NCBI GenBank assembly: GCA_030642995.1
Contig: DAOWMR010000058.1
Location: 1-10,715 of the forward strand
Origin: Spirochaetales bacterium
Lineage (GTDB): Bacteria; Spirochaetota; Spirochaetia; DSM-27196; SLST01
Reading direction: 5' to 3'
Length of the DNA stretch: 10,715 nt
Shown here: one piece after another, positions 6,743-10,715 of the stretch
Layout of the letters: every line of letters starts with the position of its first letter
How positions within the stretch are numbered: the first letter of the stretch is position 1
Notes under the pieces: model-generated
What the model saw: the letters and a program-made list of their open reading frames with translations, nothing else
Databases searched by the model: none
Told to the model about the DNA's origin: nothing
Translations under genes and position numbers: made by a program

Positions 6743-7112
6743 GATGTTACCTCACAAACAGAAAAGCCCCGTACGATGGACGCGTTGTTCGCGGATCGGC
6801 CATGGCCTGATCCGGCGGACATACGTCCTCAGATACACCAGCCCTGTGGGCTGCCTAGTCGAGTCGGTAGGTTGTTCCTGAAATCCGAACGGTAGGTCTG
6901 ACTGTTACCAGTCGGCTACAGGAGCGCAACCACCGGGCCCGGCACTGACGAAACCATCGTTATACGCAGCGCTCACGAGGATGATTTGATTTGCCATGGG
7001 TTGCCTCCCGTATTATTCACGACTGACAGGACAGCCGCGTGAAGTCTTCCGTAGGTGGCCTGACAGGTCGCGTTCGGAAGGATCTACTACTAATGTCCGG
7101 CTCTTCCGCTTT
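6743..7112 (-). promoter_or_regulatory. structured leader region of the ABC exporter operon
   Basis: This stretch, about 400 nt with the flanking promoter, lacks any sizeable gene. Read on the minus strand it holds, in order: a possible transcription start near 7080; a 6-bp stem (CTTCCG/CGGAAG, 7080-7046) with a 23-nt loop; a 30-codon ORF (6997-6905); and three compact hairpins. The hairpins are GACTG-GTAA-CAGTC (6913-6900, GNRA-type loop, holding the small ORF's stop codon), CAGCCC-ACA-GGGCTG (6853-6839), and a near-perfect 23-nt dyad around GGCCATGGCC (6814-6792). The ribosome-binding site of the exporter follows. No hairpin is followed by a T-tract, and I cannot match the region to a known riboswitch. 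A small ORF followed by hairpins is the layout of translation-dependent leader control, but that is inference. Confidence 0.4.
6905..6997 (-). CDS. 30-residue small ORF upstream of the ABC exporter (leader peptide or peptide gene)
   Basis: ATG at 6997 is preceded by GGGAGG at 6-nt spacing, one of the best ribosome-binding sites in the window. The product begins MANQIILVSAAY, has a glycine/proline-rich middle (AGPGGC), and ends PVADW before TAA. One Cys and one Trp are present. It has no signal peptide and no recognisable family. The stop codon lies in the loop of a 5-bp GTAA-loop hairpin, and two more hairpins follow before the exporter start 163 nt downstream. It could be a regulatory leader peptide for the exporter, a small exported peptide, or a fortuitous ORF. 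No peptide-modifying enzyme is in the window, so a RiPP precursor is only a remote option. Confidence 0.4.
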   Translation of the reverse strand: MANQIILVSAAYNDGFVSAGPGGCAPVADW

Positions 7113-7118
7113 TGTCAA
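7089..7118 (-). promoter_or_regulatory. candidate promoter for the ABC exporter operon
   Basis: A perfect -35 hexamer TTGACA (7118-7113) lies just 21 nt beyond the methyltransferase stop codon, in non-coding sequence. The -10 is poor: ATTAGT at 18-nt spacing matches only three consensus bases. This suggests an activator-dependent or weak promoter, or another sigma preference. It is the only -35 match of this quality in the region and is placed correctly for the small ORF and the exporter. Confidence 0.4.
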
Positions 7119-7139
7119 CAGCATTCGGAAAGAAAAATG

Positions 7140-7730
7140 TCACTTTTCGCGCCGCGCCACACCGTCAACAAAGAGTCCCCGACCCCCGTGACGGACCTGC
7201 TCAAGGGTGAAGCCCGCGTTTCTTATTGATTCGAGGGTGTCCCGGTTGAGGTTACATTCACCGTTGAACGAACGCCACGCGGGGTTCAGTACATCCACCG
7301 CCTGCCGAAGAACACCGGTATCGGGCCTCACATGCTCTATGAAGACGAGGCTCCCGCCGGGCTTCAAGACGCGGCGAAGCTCGGCGAGCCCACGTGCGGG
7401 ATCCGGGACGGAACAGAAGACAAGCGTGAAGACAATGTGGTCAAAGATCGCGTCGTAAAACGGGAGATCCTGAACATCCACTTCATGGTAGAAGAGCTCA
7501 GTGCCGTTCGTCGGGACAGAAACCTGGACGCTGCGAGTGAGAGTCAGATCGGACAGGTGCAACTGGTCAATTTTCGAGAAATCGTAATGCGGTAGGTTCG
7601 CACCTGTGCCGGCGCCGATCTCAAGAACTCTACCGGAAACGGTACGCATTCGCTCGCGTCGCCGCCGATTGAGAGAAACCGCCTCAAGAGGATACATGAA
7701 AGCGTCAAAGAGTCGTTCGGTCCATCTCAT
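7140..7730 (-). CDS. class I SAM-dependent methyltransferase, METTL7/PmtA-like
   Basis: A 196-residue Rossmann methyltransferase. Motif I is VLEIGAGTG (35-43), the acidic residue after strand 2 is D61 in LHLSDLT, DVQDLPF lies at 85-91, motif III is FTLVFCSVPDP (101-111), and VLKPGGSLVFIEHV at 121-134 is the post-motif strand and turn. The ending, with GECNLNRDTLESIRNAGF, resembles METTL7-like and phosphatidylethanolamine N-methyltransferase-like proteins that act on small thiols or lipids. The true substrate is unknown. The N-terminal helix MRWTERLFDAFMYPLE is the usual start of this group, hence the ATG at 7730. The frame stays open to a GTG at 7799, directly after the thioesterase stop codon, which would add 23 residues. 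Neither start has a clear Shine-Dalgarno. It is probably co-transcribed with the thioesterase. Confidence 0.87.
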   Translation of the reverse strand: MRWTERLFDAFMYPLEAVSLNRRRRERMRTVSGRVLEIGAGTGANLPHYDFSKIDQLHLSDLTLTRSVQVSVPTNGTELFYHEVDVQDLPFYDAIFDHIVFTLVFCSVPDPARGLAELRRVLKPGGSLVFIEHVRPDTGVLRQAVDVLNPAWRSFNGECNLNRDTLESIRNAGFTLEQVRHGGRGLFVDGVARREK

Positions 7731-7799
7731 GATCAGATGAAGGTACTCATGGGTATAGATCGGCGGCAATGGGACCGGATATAACCGGCAATTGAACAC

Positions 7800-8291
7800 T
7801 CAATTCGGATCGAAAAACGCGTCCTTCCCCGGAAAGGAGAACCGTTTCCGGGCCACCCCCTCGCTGAAAATGATGTACACACACTCAGTCTCTGCACAGA
7901 CTTCGCCGGACGCGTTCTCAAGGGTCACATGAATGCGGGCGTGCCGGTCGCCGTCGCGCTCACCGCGCGCTCGGACAGTAAACGGCCCATCGGCTCGTAA
8001 CGCCGGGCGCTTGTACTGTATTTCCAGGGACTTTGTGACGCCCGCCGTCTCGTACACGGCGTAGACATACCAGGCGCCAATCTCGTCAGCGAGGGTGGCC
8101 TGAATCCCGCCGTGAATCACTCCGGGATACCCTTCCAGATCCGGACGCGGTTCCCACGTGGCGGTGACTTCATCGTCCTTGAGAACAAACTGCAGCTTCA
8201 GGCCGATTGGATTGTGCGGATCACAACCAAAACAGTGATAATTCCCCACACCGGCGAACGGATTGAGGATGCGGCGCTTCTTGTAGTCCAT
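7800..8291 (-). CDS. PaaI-family hotdog-fold acyl-CoA thioesterase
   Basis: A 163-residue single hotdog domain. Near the N-terminus it has HCFGC..HNPIGL (19-31), the C-x-x-C/NP-x-GL motif common in this group. The thioesterase signature follows: a GVIHGG turn (57-62) before a helix with ATLADEIGAW, in which D69/E70 occupy the catalytic acid position. The second half continues with hotdog strands (KSLEIQYKRP, FTVRARGERDG). It likely hydrolyses an acyl- or aryl-CoA thioester in the cytoplasm as a homo-oligomer. The open frame extends to 8432, but that part overlaps the symporter gene and looks non-coding. ATG at 8291 is the start; it has no Shine-Dalgarno, but TACACT ends 7 nt before it. The gap to the symporter stop is 34 nt, so it may also be read from the upstream gene. 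Confidence 0.88.
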   Translation of the reverse strand: MDYKKRRILNPFAGVGNYHCFGCDPHNPIGLKLQFVLKDDEVTATWEPRPDLEGYPGVIHGGIQATLADEIGAWYVYAVYETAGVTKSLEIQYKRPALRADGPFTVRARGERDGDRHARIHVTLENASGEVCAETECVYIIFSEGVARKRFSFPGKDAFFDPN

Positions 8292-8325
8292 GATTGAGAG
8301 TGTACCGCACCGATCCGCGTGGCGG

Positions 8326-9738
8326 CTACTTCTCCTTGTGCCAGACCTGCCCTGCGCTTGCAAACGCACGCCCGCGCGCCAGCAGCAGATACGAAATGAA
8401 CACAAACAACAAGTATGCGAGCGCAACACCAAGCGCTAGCCAGAAGTAGAGCATGTTTCCGGTCTCGTACGCCCGCACCGGCAGGTTGATGGACAAGATG
8501 AACGGGATGGCGAGCAGGAAGGTGATTCCGGAAGCGTACGCGTAGTCACTCGCCACCGGGGTTTCAAATTCAGGGTCCACCACTCGGAGGAGTGCAAGGC
8601 CGGTAGACAGTGTCCCGGTAGACACGCCGAAAATGAGCAGCATTCGGTCGAACTGGTGGTCCTTGAAAATTCGTGACGTGAACCACGGAATCTGGACGAG
8701 ACAACCGATTGTCGCCGTTGACGAAAGAATCAGAATCGGAAGCCAGTACTGCTTGACAATCACGATGGAGATTGCGGCAATCGCTGCAGTCACCATGAAA
8801 TCGACTGAAAATCCTGACACTCGATTGAGGGTCTGGTTGTCCAGAATGTGATCGATCCTCATCATCCGCAACAAGCCCTTGATTCCGAGTCCGGCAATGG
8901 CGGCAAAGATGAAGCCGATCCCCCAGAGATTAGTGGCTAGACGCTCACCGGTGGGCCCGATGAATCCCAACGCCCACCCCATGAATTTCAGAAAGAGGAA
9001 GGCAACAAGGTAGGCGATGAAGACCATGCCGCCGTTCAATGTCAGCGAGTCGATTGCCTCCGACTCGGTCGTGAGGAGCGAACCAACCGGAAGACGACTA
9101 CCGCGGGGGTATACGCCCCGTTTGATGCCCTTCTTGTTCATTGCTTCGGCCCGTTCTTTGCTCATCCAGCCCCTGCGGATGCCGTAGTTGATGAGGAACA
9201 CTCCACCGAAGCTCGCGACGATGAACCCGATGGCGGCGAAGGTCAGACCGATGTTCCCGGCATTCTCGATACCGGCAACGCGCCACCCCTCGCCGATACT
9301 GAACGCCTGCCCCGGCCCCAGAACAAATCCGAGCGGCATAAGCCAGCCGAAACTGTGGAAGAGGTCGGGGATGAACGTCTTGATCATGATGAAGGTCAGA
9401 ACGAGGCCCAGGACCGTCTGAATGGCATACTGCGAGAGCACCGAAATCGTCATGGCAAATATGCGTCCGTCGCGTTTGCGCTTGGGCGCCCTTCGGAGGC
9501 TCATTGCCACGAACGATATGCTCAAGAGATGGTAGGTCAACGCTTGAAGCGTGAGTGAATCCAACCCGAGGAGCGGAAAGACGTAATTGTAGAGCGGGAG
9601 GAGGATGAACCCCGCGGTCAGTGCATTCGGGATGAGAAACCGCTGGAAAAATTGAACTCGCGCGCGAATGAAGGTTGCAAGCATGAGCGCGCCGGAAATG
9701 ATTCCAATGTGGATGAAAAACGTCCAATCAAACAACAT
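8326..9738 (-). CDS. sodium/glutamate symporter-like membrane protein (GltS/ESS family)
   Basis: A 470-residue protein with about 11-12 membrane segments. Two inverted-repeat halves each contain a glycine-rich re-entrant stretch: GFVLGPGQAFSIGEGW (137-152) and GVSTGTLSTGLALLRVVDP (371-389). These correspond to the two GGHGT-like and GLGAT-like loops of E. coli GltS that form the sodium and substrate site. A charged cytoplasmic loop (about 187-220) separates the halves. It is longer than typical GltS (about 400 residues) and its loops diverge, so glutamate is a guess. The frame is open upstream to 9840, but the ATG at 9738, just before the first membrane helix, is preceded by AGAGGA at 8 nt and is preferred. 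That ribosome-binding site is inside a strong hairpin. Confidence 0.85.
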   Translation of the reverse strand: MLFDWTFFIHIGIISGALMLATFIRARVQFFQRFLIPNALTAGFILLPLYNYVFPLLGLDSLTLQALTYHLLSISFVAMSLRRAPKRKRDGRIFAMTISVLSQYAIQTVLGLVLTFIMIKTFIPDLFHSFGWLMPLGFVLGPGQAFSIGEGWRVAGIENAGNIGLTFAAIGFIVASFGGVFLINYGIRRGWMSKERAEAMNKKGIKRGVYPRGSRLPVGSLLTTESEAIDSLTLNGGMVFIAYLVAFLFLKFMGWALGFIGPTGERLATNLWGIGFIFAAIAGLGIKGLLRMMRIDHILDNQTLNRVSGFSVDFMVTAAIAAISIVIVKQYWLPILILSSTATIGCLVQIPWFTSRIFKDHQFDRMLLIFGVSTGTLSTGLALLRVVDPEFETPVASDYAYASGITFLLAIPFILSINLPVRAYETGNMLYFWLALGVALAYLLFVFISYLLLARGRAFASAGQVWHKEK

Positions 9739-9744
9739 GTGGAG

Positions 9745-9774
9745 GGTCCTCTCACGTAGCGGCCGTAGAGGACC
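9745..9774 (-). promoter_or_regulatory. hairpin occluding the symporter ribosome-binding site
   Basis: On the mRNA, GGTCCTCT (9774-9767) pairs perfectly with AGAGGACC (9752-9745) over 8 bp. An inner ACG/CGT stem extends it past a 1-nt bulge, leaving a 7-nt loop. The 3' arm contains the AGAGGA Shine-Dalgarno of the symporter, 8 nt from its ATG. Folding would hide it from the ribosome, so translation should depend on melting or an alternative fold. Confidence 0.55.
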
Positions 9775-9811
9775 GCCGGATTTCAGTCGGTGGCCGACCG
9801 GGTATCCCGGG

Positions 9812-9840
9812 ATTATGCGCTGTCGGGGGCAGGAATGCAA
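9812..9840 (-). promoter_or_regulatory. candidate promoter for the GltS-like symporter
   Basis: On the minus strand TTGCAT (9840-9835) is followed, after 17 nt, by CATAAT (9817-9812), which matches five of six -10 bases. Transcription would start near 9805 and give a leader of about 65 nt that includes the ribosome-binding-site hairpin. The promoter lies in the gap between the phosphate permease stop and the symporter, so the symporter can be transcribed separately. Confidence 0.5.
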
Positions 9841-9874
9841 GCAAGCGAGCGACGGCGGGTGGAGCCGGCGGCCG

Positions 9875-10715
9875 CTACCCGAAGACGAGAAAGAGACCGG
9901 CAGAAATCACGAAAGCAACGACCGGCGTGCCGACCCAGCCAAAAAGGATGTTGAACAGTGTACGTTGGTTGATGGTCTGAACGCCTTTCAGAAGACCAAT
10001 ACCAAGGATGGCTCCGACAATCGCCTGAGATGTCGACACCGGAACACCGATAATGGCAAACCCGTGGACAACAATGGCCCCGGAGAACATCGCAATGAAC
10101 GCAGTGAAGGGATCAAGTTGCATAAGGTTGCTGCCTACGGTCATCATAACATTGCGGCTGAACGTCAGTGCCCCAAGGGCAATGCTCACTCCGCCGAGTA
10201 GCGCGGCCTGGGTAACGGTAATCATGCCGATGCTCGTGTAGATTCCCGTGACGTTGGCAACGTTGTTCGCACCGAGTGCATAGGCGCCGTAACTCCCGAC
10301 GATGAGGGTCCCTATTTTCAGAAGCCGGTCCCGGGTGAAGATCGTGATTGGCAGGTTCTCCAAAATCTTCGCGAGAATCGGATACAGGATCACCGAGACG
10401 ATAACCGTTCCGACGGGCGTGGAAACCCAGGCAATCACCACCTTGGTTAGTTGGCCGAAGTCCACCTCCCCAACGTGAACGCCGATACCAAGGATCGCGC
10501 CGACCATGGCCTGCGACGTGGACACCGGCAGCTTGAGAATGGACATCAGCGTGACGGTGAGTGCCGCCGCAAGCGATGCAATGAAGGCCGACTGCACTGT
10601 TTGATCCACCAGGGAACTGAGGGTGTGCATGCCTTCGCGTCCTTCCAGGAGCGCCCCGATGATGACAAAAACTGCCACGAGGATGACCGCCGTACGATAA
10701 CGAACTGTCCGCGAG
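9875..10715 (-). CDS. PiT-family inorganic phosphate permease, N-terminus cut by window end
   Basis: The frame ends at TAG (9875-9877) and is open to the last base of the window. The visible 279 or so residues are therefore a C-terminal portion and the true start lies outside. The GTG at 10678 is internal: the codons before it (TAVILVAVFVIIGALLEG) continue the conserved PiT helix. The family's duplicated signature is present twice, as PVSTSQAMVGAILGIG and PVSTSQAIVGAILGIG, once in each half. GANNVANVTG between them is the GANDVANA-type phosphate/cation-site motif. Members move phosphate with H+ or Na+ across the inner membrane. About eight membrane helices remain. The two signature segments are also alike at DNA level (9996-10042 and 10482-10528, about 39 of 47 bases), reflecting the ancient internal duplication under codon constraint. 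Confidence 0.94.
   Translation of the reverse strand, partial: SRTVRYRTAVILVAVFVIIGALLEGREGMHTLSSLVDQTVQSAFIASLAAALTVTLMSILKLPVSTSQAMVGAILGIGVHVGEVDFGQLTKVVIAWVSTPVGTVIVSVILYPILAKILENLPITIFTRDRLLKIGTLIVGSYGAYALGANNVANVTGIYTSIGMITVTQAALLGGVSIALGALTFSRNVMMTVGSNLMQLDPFTAFIAMFSGAIVVHGFAIIGVPVSTSQAIVGAILGIGLLKGVQTINQRTLFNILFGWVGTPVVAFVISAGLFLVFG

Noticed and set aside
6905..6997. RiPP or bacteriocin precursor with a GG cleavage site (AGPGGC)
   Set aside because: No modification enzyme, immunity gene or C39 peptidase domain is present, the hydrophobic leader spacing of double-glycine peptides is not met, and only one Cys is present. Kept only as a possible leader peptide.
7021..7067. Direct repeat TGACAGG (two copies, about 38 nt apart) as a regulator site pair or repeat array
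   Set aside because: Only two short copies are present with no further spaced units, so it cannot be separated from chance and is not a CRISPR.
6743..7112. Known riboswitch in the ABC exporter leader
   Set aside because: I could not match conserved cores of the TPP, SAM, cobalamin, guanidine or Mg2+ riboswitches, and no intrinsic terminator hairpin with a T-tract is present.
7125..7150. Intrinsic terminator after the methyltransferase (A-rich/T-rich stretch around the stop)
   Set aside because: The only pairing is a short A/T stem around the stop codon with no GC-rich hairpin before the T-rich stretch, so it would be too weak.
8292..8432. N-terminal extension of the thioesterase to 8432
   Set aside because: It overlaps the symporter gene's 3' end and encodes a Cys/Arg-rich stretch that is foreign to hotdog thioesterases.
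9996..10528. Similar 47-bp segments as a DNA repeat
   Set aside because: They encode the duplicated PVSTSQA signature of PiT permeases, so the similarity is explained by protein-level internal duplication.
9875..10678. Phosphate permease starting at GTG 10678 as a complete gene
   Set aside because: Codons upstream of this GTG stay in frame to the window end and continue the conserved membrane helix, so the GTG is an internal valine.

Overview
The window reads as a stretch of ordinary chromosome from a diderm bacterium of moderately high GC. The envelope argument rests on two lipoprotein-type signal peptides, one of them on a BamE/SmpA-like protein. The GltS-like symporter, the LSTGE-type ABC half-transporter and the lipoprotein solute-binding protein would fit a spirochaete, but this is an impression from protein style. 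There is no rRNA or marker gene here to settle the taxon. I see no mobile element, integrase, CRISPR array or phage gene.

Layout from left to right. A tRNA-Val(CAC) on the minus strand (8-79) is preceded by a near-consensus promoter that lies inside the 3' end of a small retropepsin-like aspartic protease gene (109-540, minus). Divergent from the protease is a plus-strand lipoprotein with a BamE-like C-terminal domain (662-1054). It runs head-on into a polytopic membrane protein (1047-1718, minus), overlapping it by 8 bp. Upstream of that lies a lipoprotein solute-binding protein of the amino-acid/cyclohexadienyl-dehydratase type (1790-2617, minus). A 13-bp perfect palindrome sits between it and a divergent 118-residue protein of unknown function (2737-3093, plus).

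The centre is a two-gene minus-strand operon for a heterodimeric ABC exporter (6742 to 3106). The first subunit has a degenerate Walker B (DD) but an intact LSGGQ. The second has an intact Walker B (DE) but a degenerate signature (LSTGE). The two therefore predict one consensus and one degenerate ATP site. The genes overlap by 14 bp. Their roughly 400-nt upstream region has no large gene. It holds a TTGACA promoter element, a 30-codon ORF behind a strong ribosome-binding site, and three compact stem-loops before the exporter start.

The right part is a minus-strand series: a PiT-family phosphate permease cut by the window end (9875 to beyond 10715), a GltS-like sodium/solute symporter (8326-9738), a PaaI-type hotdog thioesterase (7800-8291) and a METTL7/PmtA-like SAM methyltransferase (7140-7730). 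The symporter has its own promoter candidate, and its ribosome-binding site lies within an 8-bp perfect hairpin.

No complete new multi-gene system is evident. The most unusual signals are regulatory: the small ORF and structured leader before the ABC exporter, the hairpin over the symporter ribosome-binding site, and a set of genes without a Shine-Dalgarno whose starts sit 6-7 nt after a TAnnnT box, as in leaderless transcripts.
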